Source: Choricystis sp. odSpoLacu1
Lineage: Eukaryota > Chlorophyta > Trebouxiophyceae
Length of the DNA: 64,000 nt
Direction: 5' to 3'
NCBI GenBank assembly: GCA_958009055.1
Contig: OY253662.1
Coordinates: 248,001-312,000 of the forward strand
Position 1 is the first letter of the stretch. Each line of letters starts with the position of its first letter. A program made the position numbers and the translations under genes. The notes beneath the pieces are model-generated. The model was not told where the DNA came from. It searched no databases and saw only the letters and a list, made by a program, of their open reading frames with translations. This document shows positions 38,433 to 49,533 of the stretch, in pieces.

Positions 38433-39308
38433 TCACCCTGCCAACAACTCGGGGCGCGCGTCCCAAAAGGCGTCGGAAATCGCGTCGACGTGTAGCACGC
38501 TCCACCCGCTCCCCACGCCGCGCGGCGGTGGGTCGGGCGGGGGGGCGCCACCGCTCCCCACCGCACTCGCCTCCCGCACCAGCAGACTGCCCTTCCTGTG
38601 CCTCGCAGGCAAATCATTATAATTGATGCCATGCCGAAACATGATCTCATTCTTTTCAGCTGCCCGCGTCCCGTTGAGTGTCGCCCGCGCCGCCTGCCGC
38701 CCCGCCCCCCCCTTCAACACCAGCGCCCAGAAGGCGGTGTTGTACTGGGTGTTGATGTGGGCGTCCGCCTGCCTCCAGGCGACGTAGTCGCGCGCGTGGC
38801 GGGTGGAAGGGTAGGCGACGGCGCGCCCGTCGAATGAAGGGGTGGTGGTGAGCGGGGTGCAGGCAAAAAAGTCACCCCATCGCCGCACGTAGGCGGCTGC
38901 GAACGTGGCGGCCGCCGTGGTGGCCAGCTTGGTAGCTCGCCTGCCGAACAGGGTGGTGGCCGGGCGCAGTAGAAACGAAAACTCGTCCGATGCACCGACT
39001 GCCAACACACAGTCGCCGCCGAGAGCGGCCGCTGTGTCCGCGGCGGCGGCCTCCATGAGGGACAGGGCACGGTCGTCCCAGGGCTTGGTGAAGGCGTGGG
39101 CTTCACTGAATCTGTGTGTTTGTGTGTGTGGGGGGTGGGTGGGCAGGGAGGGTGTTCGTTTTTTCGCGCGCCACCGCCGACCCCCCGTTCCTCCTTCCAC
39201 TCACTTTGAAAAGCCGCGCCCGTCCACCCGCAGCACGATCCAGCAGTCGGGTAGCAGCCTCTCATCCCGTTCGAAGGCTTTGACGTACGCGTAGCGGGTG
39301 CCGGCCAT
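38433..39308 (-). CDS. THG1: tRNA-His guanylyltransferase THG1
   Basis: Exons 39205-39308 and 38433-39111 on the minus strand encode 260 residues. The start MAGTRYAYVKAFERDERLLP leads to VLRVDGRGFSKFSEAHAFTK, with metal-binding Asp29 at the same number as in human THG1. VGASDEFSFLL supplies Asp77 and Glu78 of the palm-like active site, and AHINTQYNTAFWAL is the family signature. THG1 adds G-1 to the 5' end of tRNA-His in a reverse 3'-5' direction, the key identity element for charging with His. One change stands out: the KPND box reads KPWD. The fold, length and other catalytic residues are normal. Confidence 0.93.
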
Positions 39309-39653
39309 GGTGGCGTGTGTGTGTGGGTTGAGAGCGAGGGACGAGTCGAGAGAGCAGGCGCGGCGCACGAATGCGTGACCGTTTGTGCTTCTCCTCTCGC
39401 CTCCACGCGCGCACCGCTCGTGCTGCAAATGGGCCAAGTGCACCAGCACCACTAGCGCGCTTGGGGCGGGCGCAATGCGCGAGGAGAGCCGCGATGAGAG
39501 GAAACGCAGAGCAAAAGGTTGTGCTCTTCGTTTATCTCCGTCGTTTGTTTTCATCTCACCCTCTCCTCTCTCTCTCCCCCGTCAAAGCAACACGCAACAC
39601 ACACTTCAAACCACCATCCTAACCAGATCTCTTTCTCTCTCCCTCCTCCCTCC
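39309..39653. other. Gap between THG1 and the RBPMS-like gene
   Basis: These 345 bases hold the THG1 promoter (right of its ATG on the minus strand) and the 3' UTR of the next minus-strand gene. No exon is seen. Confidence 0.4.
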
Positions 39654-40418
39654 TCACCACGCCCCCGTGCGCAGCGGCGCGCGAGCATAGCTCAAACGCA
39701 GCCCGCCGCGCGCGTTGGTCGCCAGCAACGCCCCCTGCCGCGCCGCGATCGCCGCCCCCGCCTCCGCCTGCGTCGCAAAGTCTGCAAACGCGATGGAGCC
39801 CGCCCCCGTGCGGGCGGGCTCCACCTTGATGCCACGGAAACCCGGGCACGGCGCAAAGGCAGCCCGCACCTCCGCAGGGGCCACGCCACCGTCCAGGTTG
39901 CCCACAAACAAGGTGCGTGTGGGGGGGCCCAGCCCCCCGGCCGGCAGGGGGGGGCAGGGAGTGAAGCCGCAGGGGACGGGGAGGGCGACGCCGACGCCCA
40001 GACCCGGCGGCGGGGGCGGCGGCGAAAAGGCGGCCGCCGGGTGGGGGGGCGGCAGCGTGAAGAGCGGCCACACGGCGCCGGGGGGCGGGGTGACTGCAGC
40101 AGCTGCGTAGGAGTAGCAGTCGTATTGGTGGGGGGACAGTGGCGGGAGGCCGCCGCCGCCGCCGAGCGAAAACGCGAGCGCGGGCGCGCCGCGCTCCGAC
40201 CACCCCTCCTCCCCCCCCCACTCGTGCGGCTGAAACTCGCGGGCGTAGGGGGACAGTGGGGCCCGCCCCGGGGACGCGACGGGGGGGGTGGGGGGCGCGG
40301 GCGCGGTGTCGGGCGAGCCAGGTGCGGCACGCAGCGGGCGCAGAGTCGGCGCGTTTTTCTTTGTGTCAGCGGGGGGCGGGTTTGGGGACGCGGCGCCGGG
40401 TTTGGAGGCTTGGGCCAT
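39654..40418 (-). CDS. Single-RRM protein, RBPMS/couch-potato/Whi3-like
   Basis: A single exon gives 254 residues. A long Pro/Ala/Gly-rich N-terminal half with Tyr-containing pieces (PHQYDCYSYAAAAV) precedes one RRM at about residues 165-250. RNP2 is RTLFVGNLDGGV and RNP1 is GSIAFADFATQ. The ending LRLSYARAPLR matches the RBPMS/Whi3 family, which binds CAC-containing RNAs and forms dimers or condensates. The role here is inferred only from the domain. The upstream region to 40733 includes its promoter. Confidence 0.75.
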   Translation of the reverse strand: MAQASKPGAASPNPPPADTKKNAPTLRPLRAAPGSPDTAPAPPTPPVASPGRAPLSPYAREFQPHEWGGEEGWSERGAPALAFSLGGGGGLPPLSPHQYDCYSYAAAAVTPPPGAVWPLFTLPPPHPAAAFSPPPPPPGLGVGVALPVPCGFTPCPPLPAGGLGPPTRTLFVGNLDGGVAPAEVRAAFAPCPGFRGIKVEPARTGAGSIAFADFATQAEAGAAIAARQGALLATNARGGLRLSYARAPLRTGAW

Positions 40419-40733
40419 GACGTGTTGTGAGTGAGAGTGTGTGCGTGTCAAGCAGGGCGTGCCTGCGTGCGAGGGGAGGCTGGGGTGGGGCGGTGTGGGT
40501 GGGTGTGGAAAAGACAGTGCGGCAGAGAGTGTTTTCTTTTTTCCTTTCCTTCTTCTCTGAGCCACCCCCACACCCCGCCTTCTCTCCACCCCCGCGCAAT
40601 AAAAAAATGATGCCCAGGTGCTTGCTTTTATTCACTTGCAAAAGTCGCGCCCCCCGCCGCCAACGAAAAATGATAAAAAATGATTGAAAAAAACACGTCC
40701 CCTCAAAACCCTCCGCACCACCACCTCACCACG
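40419..40733. other. Gap between two minus-strand genes
   Basis: These 315 bases contain the 3' end of the DUF212 gene (AT-rich, near 40600-40700, with AATAAA at about 40598) and the promoter of the RBPMS-like gene. No exon is seen. Confidence 0.4.
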
Positions 40734-41588
40734 TCACAGCGGCATGCCACACCCCACGATCAACCCCAGCGCCGCTCCAGCCGCGACCTGCCTGGGCGTG
40801 TGGCCCAGCACCTCTTTCAGCTTGCGCCCGGCGGCCGGGTGTTCGCGCGCAACGTCTGTGAGCAGCACGTTCAACACTTCCGCCTGCTTGCCCGCGTGCA
40901 GGCGCACGCCGGCGGCATCGTACGCCACCACCAGGGCGTAAGCCAGGGACACCGCAAACAGGGGGGAGGCGAGGCCCAGGGTGCGGCCTGCCGCCGCGGT
41001 GACCGCGACGGAGAGCGCGGTGTGGCTTGACGGCATGCCGCCAGAGTCAGCGAGCGCACGCAAGTCCCACTTGCCCCGCTTGTAGCGGGCGGTGAACACT
41101 TTGAGCACCTGGGCCGAGATCCAGGCGTAGAACCCCGCCATGAAGACGGCGTTGGAGGCGAGGGCGGCGGTGGTGGTGGTGAAGGACGCGGAGAGCGCGT
41201 CCAGGGGGGGGGGTTGAGGGAAGGCGGCGAGCAGGGCAAAGGGGGTGGTGGAGGGGCGGCTGAAGGTGTGTGTGCGCGTGTGTGGTGAGCCAGAGCGGGC
41301 GTGCAGAGGGGAGCGGGAGAAGGTGAGGGTGGAACCCTTTTCGAGCCTCAGGGTCGAGTGAGAGGGGGGCTCTGTGCTCTGCCTCCCTCTCCCTTCCTCC
41401 GACCCCATTCCAACCCACCTAGCCACCACACGACGCCACGCTGTCGCGATGGCGGCAACCGGGTCGGCCGACGGCCCCGCGCTGGCGCCGGACAGCGCGC
41501 GTGGCGGCGGCGCGGCGGGAAGCGGCGCACGCGCGGAGGCAACGCGCGGCGGCGCGGCGGCGCGCGACACGTTGTTGAGGACACGCAT
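40734..41588 (-). CDS. DUF212/PAP2-like membrane protein (vanadium haloperoxidase-related)
   Basis: Exons 41419-41588 and 40734-41259 on the minus strand give 231 residues. The first ~60 residues are Arg/Ala/Pro-rich (MRVLNNVSRAAAPPRVASAR), suiting a plastid or mitochondrial targeting peptide. The conserved part shows ALASNAVFMAGFYAWISAQV, the signature GKWDLRALADSGGMPSSHTA, VAYDAAGVRLHAGKQAEVLN, and LKEVLGHTPRQVAAGAALGL near the C-terminus. These are hallmarks of the YuiD/DUF212 family, found in bacteria and plastid-bearing eukaryotes and related to acid phosphatase type 2. There are four or five membrane spans. The substrate is not established; polyprenyl or phosphatidate phosphatase activity is only suggested by the fold. 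Confidence 0.88.
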   Translation of the reverse strand: MRVLNNVSRAAAPPRVASARAPLPAAPPPRALSGASAGPSADPVAAIATAWRRVVARWVGMGSEEGRGRQSTEPPSHSTLRLEKGSTLTFSRSPLHARSGSPHTRTHTFSRPSTTPFALLAAFPQPPPLDALSASFTTTTAALASNAVFMAGFYAWISAQVLKVFTARYKRGKWDLRALADSGGMPSSHTALSVAVTAAAGRTLGLASPLFAVSLAYALVVAYDAAGVRLHAGKQAEVLNVLLTDVAREHPAAGRKLKEVLGHTPRQVAAGAALGLIVGCGMPL

Positions 41589-41786
41589 GTGGTAGCGCGT
41601 GCGTGAAAAGGGGGAGCAAATGGGGGGTGAAGAGTGGGGCAAACACACACCGGCTTGACGAAAAGGTTTTGTGCGCCGACAACACACCAATCCGCTGTTT
41701 TTCGCCCGCGTTTCCAGCGAGCCCGAGCGCGGGCCTCCTCTGGTCTGCAGCGTCACACAGACATACACGCACACACACACGCTGCA

Positions 41787-42366
41787 ATGCTCCACACCAC
41801 CGCCGCCCCCCGCCCGCGCGCGCTTGGCACGGCGCGCGCCCCCGCGCGCCGCTCCGCCCGCGTGGCCGTGCCGCTGCGCCGGCCGGCCGCCACGCCTGGC
41901 GATGGAAATCGGGTGAGTGATTTGGTGTGAGGTTGCTTGCTCGTGCGAGAGAAATAGGGCTCAAACCAAGCTGCTGATAAAAAGAAAAAAAAACACTCAC
42001 CAACCCTCCCCACCCCTACCCACACAGACCCCCCCTCCCCCACCCAAAGACGAACCCATCTGGGTGCGCCGCGAGCGCGAAGCCGCCGCCGCCAAGGCGG
42101 GGGACGCCCCTCCGGCATCTCTTCCGTTTGCGGTGTGGCTGATCGCGTCCTCTCTTGTCGCCATCGCGGCCGTCGGGTCTGCCTTTGAACTGTCGGCCGG
42201 CCGCCCCGCGTTTGGCGTGGTGGCGCCCGACTCGCCGTTCTACCTGCCCCTGCTGGGCGGGTTTGCTGCCACGGGGCTGCCGACGGCGGGGTGGTTGTTC
42301 TACAAGGCGGTGACGACCGCCAACGAGGAGGCGGCCCGGCAGGACAGGGCGGATGGGTACAAGTGA
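41787..42366 (+). CDS. Small plastid-type membrane protein, unknown function
   Basis: Exons 41787-41912 and 42028-42366 encode 154 residues. The first 40 residues look like a transit peptide (MLHTTAAPRPRALGTARAPA, Arg-rich, no acidic residues until the junction). The mature part starts with PKDEPIWVRREREAAAAK, followed by two hydrophobic spans (PFAVWLIASSLVAIAAVG; LPLLGGFAATGLPTAGWLFY) and a short acidic/polar tail. It looks like a small thylakoid or envelope protein; I do not recognise the family. The start faces the DUF212 gene on the other strand across about 200 bases. Confidence 0.68.
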
Positions 42367-42993
42367 AAGAGAAAAAGGGGCGGGGTTTGCAATACACACA
42401 AAAAGGACGGATCGACAGACTGTTTTTTGGGGTCGTGGTTGGTTTTGCGTCGACCATTTTTCTTTCTCTCACTTGCTGCCACAGACCCCCACATTTTTTC
42501 GTTAGTAAAGCATCTCGTTTTATAGTACGGTAGTAATAGTTACAATCAAATGAAATAGGGGGTAAGGCAAATGGACCATGCATTTTAAATAGCGTCAAAA
42601 TTTCAAAGGGGGGTGTGGTGACGGGAAAAACAAAACCAGGGTGTTTCTCGACAGCACAACAAAATCAAAAGCAAAAACGAGGGACCGGTGGCGACACGCA
42701 CACACGCGTGGGGCCAGAAGCACAAGAGTCTCAGGGGTGCCCTTTCAAAAACAAACAATCCAGCAGAGACAAAGCAAGCCAGGTGGGTGGGTGTGAGAAA
42801 ACACAAAAGCAAGTGCGTGTTTTATTTTTTTTGGGTGGACGGCCAGTGCAGTGGGCACATCCTCCTCACGCTTTCTATGTGCATTGGGGGGGCGGGGGAC
42901 TGTGGAACAAAAAGGGGGCCGATGAAAGAGGAACAAGGGGTAGGTAGGGGGGCACAGAAGAAAAACCATCAGCATTCTCTCCTCCCTCTTCTC
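42367..42993. other. Convergent intergenic region with an AT-rich patch
   Basis: These 627 bases lie between two stop codons on opposite strands. Around 42497-42607 the sequence becomes markedly AT-rich (TTTTATAGTACGGTAGTAAT, ATGCATTTTAAATAGCGTC), unlike everything nearby except the organellar insertion. The rest is A-rich and G-rich UTR-like sequence. No exon is seen. Confidence 0.5.
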
Positions 42994-44874
42994 TCACGCC
43001 GCTGGCGGCGGCCGCGCCGCCGTCACGTGCGCCGTCACCGTCATCACGCCCGCCGGCGGCGGCGGAGGTGCGTGCGCCACCTCGGGCGCGGACGCGTGGC
43101 TCTCGGGCGATGGCGGCGACCGCGGCGCCGACGTGCCGGGCGCCGCGGCGGCGGGCGATTCAGCGGTGGCAGCAGGGCGCGTGGTGGGGGAATCATTGCC
43201 ACCCCCTACACCACCACCCAGAACACACGCGATGGCGGCCTCGGCAGCGGGGGGCACGGGGGAGACGAGGGCGTAAACATTCAGCCCGCCGTCTTTGCGC
43301 CCCATTTTGGCCAAGTGAGGGTACCGCCCCGCCTTGAAACACCCCACCAACGCATCCTTCCAGCGGGGGTACGTTTTCGTGCCAGGCCTCGGCGACCAGT
43401 CGAGCAACGGCGCGTACTGGGGAATGGCCTGAATCGCGTCGGCAATCTGGGCGAGGTTGCCCGTGCGCCCGGGCAGCGTGGCCAGCGCAGCCGCCGCCAT
43501 GACCGCCATCGGCGTCCCCGACCGGGGGCCCAGCCTGCGCCCGTGGGAAGATGTGGCGCGCGCGTAGGACGGGTCGGCCAGGGTGCGGAACATGCGTTCT
43601 GCAGACGCGGCGGCGGCGGGCCCCCGCCCGAGCTTGATCGCGACCGCGGCCCACCCTGCCGCCCCCCGGGGCACCGTCTCGGCCGCCAGCTGCAGCAGGG
43701 CAGATTTTTCGGCGTCCGTCCACGACCCCGCGCGCGCGATGGTAGCGGCCGTGGTGGAGGGAGGGGAGGAGGACGCAGGCACCGCAGATCGGGGCGCGGG
43801 CGACGCGCGCTGCGGCGGCGACCCGCCCGACACGGCGGCAGCTTCCCGCCGGTCCAACTCATCGATGGCGTCCAGCAGGCCGTCCATGCCGGAAACGGAG
43901 CGGGAGGGCGTGGGGCCGGAGACGGAGGGCGGGCGCGGGTGTTGGGGCAGGCGCGCGACGGTGGCGTCGTCAGCCGGGCACCACAGAGGGGGCGCCTGGG
44001 CAGCCGCGCGACGGGGGCGCCCCCCAGGCAGGGAGGGCATCCCTTCGGCCGGGGCGCCGTCGGAAGAGGTGGTGGGCGTGCGCGCCGCGCCGGCGCCGCC
44101 GCCACCACCCCCTTGCGGCGTGACCGCGCCGCCAACGTGGGTGGCAGCCGCCACAGCGCGCGCCAACGGGCCCGCAGGCAACGGCGCCGGTCCCAGGGAC
44201 GCGGCCGCGGTCAGGGCGGCCGCCAGCGCGCGCGCGGCCGTCTCGCCCGCGGCAGCCCCGATGTGCGCAAGAGCCGCTGCGGCGGGCGTGTCGACGCAGG
44301 CCAGGGCAGCCGCTTTGGCGGGGCGGGCGTGGGCCGCCAGGTCGGACGCGGAGCGGGGGCGCTTGAGGGAGGGGGTGGAGGAGGCTGCGGACAGGAGGGG
44401 CAGGAGGGGTGGTTAAGAGGGTTCGACCGGCTTGCGTCCCCCCTCGCGCAGACTGCGGGGGGGACCGGGGGCCGGCTGCTTTTCCTCCACGCCGGAAAAT
44501 GCCGGCCCTCCTCCTAGTATGTCGCTTGTGTAGCCCATCGTGCGTCCAGGCGTGCGAAAGGCGCGCGGTGGCGGACAGGCGGACGGGAGGGGCGGCGCAT
44601 CAATGCGCCCCATTGCCCCCCGACAACGTCAACGTGCGCGCGCGCGTCCCCGTGCGCCCCCCTCCCCTCCGCCCCCGTGCGCCCGCCTCCGCGCTCCCTC
44701 GACACAGTCGCGTCGAAACATCAAACCAAACTCACCCCGCTGCAGCGCGTGCACCGTGTCCCCCAGCTCTCGCAGTGCGGCCGACACGCGCTCAATCGAC
44801 GCGGCCAGCGCGACGGCCCCCGGCTCGGACGCGGGGGCCAGCGCCAGGGCGGCGGGCGATGGCAGGTCGATCAT
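42994..44874 (-). CDS. SANT/Myb-domain protein
   Basis: Exons 44736-44874 and 42994-44384 on the minus strand give 509 residues. The N-terminus has a predicted coiled coil (AASIERVSAALRELGDTVHA), then Ala/Pro-rich disorder. A SANT/Myb helix triplet lies at about residues 280-330 (GSWTDAEKSALLQLAAETVP, then AAVAIKLGRG). A conserved-looking segment follows (NLAQIADAIQAIPQYAPLLD, YPRWKDALVGCFKAGRYPHL, then GGLNVYAL) that could be a winged-helix module. The C-terminus is disordered. It is probably a DNA- or histone-binding regulator; the specific family is not recognised. A 23-bp palindrome lies 34 bases upstream of the start. Confidence 0.7.
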
Positions 44875-44907
44875 GTAACTGGGGTGTGATGTGTGGTGTT
44901 TGGTGGG

Positions 44908-44930
44908 CGTGTGTCGACTGTCGACACACG
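44908..44930. promoter_or_regulatory. 23-bp palindrome upstream of the SANT/Myb gene
   Basis: CGTGTGTCGAC and GTCGACACACG are perfect inverted copies around a single T. The element sits between two divergent genes, 34 bases from the SANT/Myb start, so it may bind a dimeric regulator. The rest of 44875-45211 has no exon. Confidence 0.55.
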
Positions 44931-45211
44931 CGGGAGGAGAGGGGGGGCGGTCGTGTGTTTTGCGTCTTGCCCCTCGAGTTGTGTCGCTGAAGCGGCCCAT
45001 TGCGAACAGTCCCTTTGCGCGCAGTTTAGGTGCCGGTGTGTGGCCGCGCGCCCCCCTTTCCGCGCCTGCGCGACGCCCGCCTCACCCTCCACCCCCTCTG
45101 GTCAATGCCACACGTCTGCCAGCCACTGGGAGCGCCCGCATATCCGGCCCTTTGCATCCCCTGCTGCGCGCATTGCGAGCGCGGAACACACACGCGAGCT
45201 CTCTCTCCTTC

Positions 45212-46512
45212 ATGTGGCTGACCAAGCTGTTGGGCACGGTGCGTGCTTGAACGTGTGGCTTGAGCGTGGCGTGGTATGTGGGCCAGAGGGGGAGAGAACG
45301 TCTCGACACACACAGCCCACCGACCCACCCCCTCTCACACACAGGCGGCCGCCCTGGCTGGCGCCGGCATCGGGCTGCTGTGGTGGTTTCAGGAGCGCCT
45401 GGTGAGTGTGACGTGTGTGTGTGTGTGTGTGTGTGTGGGACAGGGGGTCACACAGTTTTCTTTCTCGACCCTCCTTTGTCTCCACCCCTCTTTTTTTCCA
45501 CCCAGATTTACATCCCCAAAATACCGGGCGTCCCCGACGAGATCCCGTTCTACCCCGATCGATTTGGCCTGGACTATGAGGATGTGTGGCTGACCGTGGC
45601 CGACGGCGTCAAGCTGCACGCGTGGCTGCTGCGCGCGCCCGCGAGCGGCGGCGGCGGCGGCGCGGTCGGCAACGCGGCGCCGCGCCCGCGCGCGCCGGGG
45701 CCCCTGCTCATCTTCTTCCAGGAGAACGCGGGCAACATGGCCATGCGGCTGCCCTTTTTGAGGCTGCTGGTGCGCAATTTGGGTTGTGCCGTGCTGGCGC
45801 CCAGGTGAGTTGGATGAGGGGAGAGAAGTGGGGTCGGAAAAAAACAAAGAAAAGAAAACACACTCACCACCGTTCCCCCCACACCACACCCAGCTACCGC
45901 GGCTACGGCCTCTCCGCCGGCTCCCCCACCGAAGCCGGCCTCCGCCTTGACGCCCAAGCCGCCCTGGACCACGCCCTCTCCCGCGCCGACGTCGACCCGA
46001 GGCGCGTCGGTGTCTTTGGCCGCTCCCTCGGCGGCGCCGTCGCCCTCGCCCTGGCCGCGACCAACCCGGATCACGTGGCCGCCATCATGGTGGAGAACAC
46101 GTTTCTGTCGATTGAGGCGTTGGTGCCGTCGTTGCTGCCGTTTTTGGCGCCCTTTGTTGGCCCAGGGAGGCCGTGCAACTTTTTGCTTCGCAATCGGTGG
46201 CCCAACGCGGCCGCCGCGCGTGCGTTGCGCGGCTCTCGCGTGCTGCTGCTGTCGTCACAGTGCGACGAGATGCTGCCCCCCGCCCACATGGCCGCGCTGT
46301 GGCGGGAGCTGGGAGGGGGTGGCGAGAGCGGCGACGAACATGACCCGGCCGCCACCCAGCGCGCCGCCTTTGTGTCCATTCCCGGGGGGCGCCACATGGA
46401 TGCCTACGACGCGTGCGCGGCCGACTACTGGCCGCCGTTGGTGGCGTTCGCCCAGGCGGCGGGCGTGGCGGCGAGCGGGACGACGCCAGCTGGGAGTGCG
46501 ATGAGTGGGTGA
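45212..46512 (+). CDS. ABHD13/Bem46-type alpha/beta hydrolase
   Basis: Exons 45212-45238, 45345-45401, 45506-45804 and 45894-46512 give 333 residues. An N-terminal signal anchor (LGTAAALAGAGIGLLWWFQE) is followed by LIYIPKIPGVPDEIPFYPDR, the oxyanion segment FFQENAGNMAMRLPFLR, and SYRGYGLSAGSPTEAGLRLD. The nucleophile elbow GRSLGGAVA has Ser near residue 171. Asp lies in SSQCDEMLPP (about 250) and His in GGRHMDAY (about 293). This is the Bem46/WAV2/ABHD13 family, conserved in all eukaryotes and anchored to the ER or plasma membrane. The natural substrate is not known; a depalmitoylase role is proposed for some members. Confidence 0.92.
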
Positions 46513-46813
46513 GAAAAGGGGGGGGGAAATAAATGAATGTGGACAAGACGCAACACTGGGGAGGCGAGTGTGAGCGCGCCCGGTATTCGCGGGAAGTGCG
46601 CGTCCCGCGGAGGGGAGAGGGGGCGTGAAAACAAAAAAAAAGTCATGTAAAAATGAAACAAAAAAAAAACGTCGACACGAAACGTATTTCGTCCTTTTGT
46701 TCAAGGAGTTTGAACACACACTCTCGCACACGCAACATGCGGCCTAGATAAATAAATAAGGGCAAAATCAAGGTGACAACGACAAAAACACGGACAACGA
46801 TCAAGCTGTCATC
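46513..46813. other. Convergent 3' region, hydrolase / multicopper oxidase
   Basis: These 301 bases between two stop codons are AT-richer, with A runs and several AATAAA/AATAAAT-like pieces (46528, 46750), fitting overlapping 3' UTRs. No exon is seen. Confidence 0.45.
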
Positions 46814-48270
46814 TCAAAACGGAGCAAACGTCGGCCCGTCTTTCGCCTCCCCCGCCTCCCGGCTCGCGTTGACGCATGCCAAATCCTGAGGCGGCGCCTT
46901 CCACCCCAGCGGGGTTCCCTCCTCTTTCACAGTCCAGTACATGACCATGCCCGCGGCCGCATGGTAGTCGATGTGGCAGTGCATCGCCCACACGCCACTC
47001 CTCTGCGGATCCAGGCGCCACACGGTGTAGCCGTTGCCCAAGCCGGGGGCGGCATTGGGGACGGGGACAGTGGAGCGGAAGGGGGGGTCCCGCAGGTTGA
47101 CTTTGGTACTGTCGACCGACCCATCGCTCTTCAAGGGCGGCGCCCCGTTGCCACTGGCCAAAACCCACCCCCCCATACCGTGCACATGCATGCCGTGCAC
47201 CATGGCACCTGGGTTGATGAACACGACATCGATCGCGCGGCGTGCGGGGACGTCAAGAGCGTAGTTTGCTATCGCGGCACGCAGCGCCGCGTTGAGGGGA
47301 GGCGGCACGGCAGCCGACGGCCCAGGCGCGGCAGGCGCCGCCATGCCGCTCATGCCGTGCGCCTGGGCCAGGCGGCGGGAGGTGGCCCCCGACGGTGCGG
47401 GGGCGGGGGCTGAGGCGACACCTTTCACCTCCTCCCCCCCCACCCGCCGCAACAGGCCATCCTTGCCATATTCAGCCCCGTACACGGGCAGGGCGCCATC
47501 CGCAGGCGGCTCAAAGATGACCCAGTTGATGCCCCAGCAGTAGGAGGAGGGGGAGGAGGCGCTGTTGACAGTCACAGCGGGGCACCCGGGCGGCGGGAGC
47601 GGGCGCGGACCATACCCTTGGATCGTCAGGTTGGACGGAGGCGACGGATCCCCCGAGTTCAGCGTCAACCACATGGCCACCGTCTTGGTGGCGGTGGGAG
47701 GGGGCGGCCCCTCGCCCCCTTCGGAGCGCGGCGCGCCGCGCAGGGCAGTCGTGTTTTTGAGGTCGACAACACCTTGGACGGTCGCGGCCTGGCACCCGAC
47801 TGCAACAGGGGGCGCCCCCAGCGCGGGGTCGGTGGCCGGATCAGGCGCACCCTCATAGTGCAGCACGGCGGGGCCACAGTAGCCGGAGAGCGTGCAGACG
47901 CGGATCCAGTAGTTGGCCACCCGCTGGTCGGCGGTTAATTTCAAGTCGGCGATCTCGCCCGCCGTCAGCACCACGCCCCGCGTGCGCAGGGGGGCGGTCG
48001 CATACCCATCCACACCGACGATTTGGACAGAGTGTGAGTCGATCGACACATTGTATCCCCACGACGACGCGCCGTTGATGACGCGCAGGCGGTACGACTT
48101 GCCTTTGGTCACGTTGACGACATGTGGTGTCCCGCCCAGCGCCCCGCTGGCTGCATCCGCAGCATACCCCTGGCCGTTGACCAGCGTCCCATAGTAGGGC
48201 GCGTCGGACAAGTCCTGTGTCGTTTGGTGGGCGCACCCGCCCTGAGGGTCGGGCAGGGCGGGCGTGGCGC

Positions 48271-48301
<31 letters not shown>

Positions 48302-49394
48302 GGCGTGCGCCGCCACGGGCGAAGGCGCGCCACCGTGCGCTGCCGCTGCACCGCCACCATGCGCCGCCGCAGGCCCCCGGTGCGGCTGCTGCTGGTCGGG
48401 CGCCATGTCGTTGGCGATGGCCACCCTCTCCACGACCACGGGGCCAGACGCTTTGGACGGGTCGAGCATCTTCACCGATGTCTCCCCGCTCGCCAGCCGC
48501 CGCCCGTGGGCCGCGGTCGAGCCGCCCAGCGCGGGCGTGCCAGTGCCTGGCAGCATGGAGGGCGCGCCTCCCGACTGCAGCATGGAGAGCACGTCAGCCG
48601 ACGGCACGCCCGCCGTGTCGGCCAGCAGCAGCACGCGCTCGCCACCAAACGTGTCGGTCGCCGCCCGCCTGCCCGCCCCCTTGGCCGGGTCCACGATGAA
48701 AGCGCCCCTCAACCCGTCCGCATACTGGGTGCCCGCGTGCGCGTGGTACCAGTGGGTGCCGGGCGGTCCGGCGGTGAAGGCGTAGCGAAACGTCGCGCCG
48801 GGCGGGATGGGGCCCTGCGTCACCCCATCCACGCCGTCCGCCCAGGACGCGTTGAGCAGGTAGAGGCCGTGCCAGTGGATGGTGGTGCCTGGGTGGGTGG
48901 GTGGGTGGGTGGGTGCGTCTGCCGAAGCGACGCACCGGCCGCGCGGTCGCGACCCCCGGCCTGGCCGTCGACACGAACGTTCGCGTGCAACCTGCCCCAG
49001 CATTTTGCACGCTCGCTCCAAAGCCGCCCCTCCTTCCACCTCCCACCCCTCCCTCCTCCCCTGGTGCAGTGTGGCACACCGTGTGTGCGCACAGAGTGCA
49101 AGCATAAACACCCCGCCTTCGTCCCTCACCTTCGCTCAGCGTGTTGACGACGTCAATCGTGACGTCCTCCCCGTCCACCGCCCGCAGCAGCGGGCCCACA
49201 ATGCTCCCATTGTACGCCAGGGCGGGCCACGTGCCATTTCCGCCCGCCTTGGTCATGGTGGCGGGGCCAACCACCAGAGTGTGGTGTGTTTTGGCGCGCG
49301 GCACGCCAGACGGGCAGACTGCGTCGGGGGGCGCCTGCGCCCAGGCGGCCGCCACCAGGGCTGCTGCGGTCAGCAGGGCGGTGGGGGCTCGCAT
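46814..49394 (-). CDS. Secreted multicopper oxidase (laccase/ferroxidase-like)
   Basis: Exons 49130-49394 and 46814-48888 on the minus strand give 779 residues. A signal peptide (MRAPTALLTAAALVAAAWAQ) begins the protein. All four copper-binding clusters are visible: IHWHG (about residue 93), HWYHAHAG (about 134), MVHGMHVHGMGG (about 650), and WAMHCHIDYHAAAGM (about 720), so the type 1 and trinuclear sites should be complete. A long Ala/Pro/His/Gln-rich insert separates cupredoxin domains 1 and 2. Such enzymes oxidise Fe(II), Mn(II) or phenols with O2 at the cell surface; the sequence does not settle which. It is unlike ceruloplasmin-type algal FOX1 in layout. Confidence 0.9.
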
Positions 49395-49533
49395 TGAGGG
49401 ACCCCCCTTTGTGTTTGTGTCTGAAACGGCGGTGTCGGCTGGGACAAGGACACAAAAAAGTGAAAGCTTCCTCTGCTCGACCTCGTTGAACACACACTGA
49501 CGAGGACTCCTCCGCCCACACACGCTACACCAC

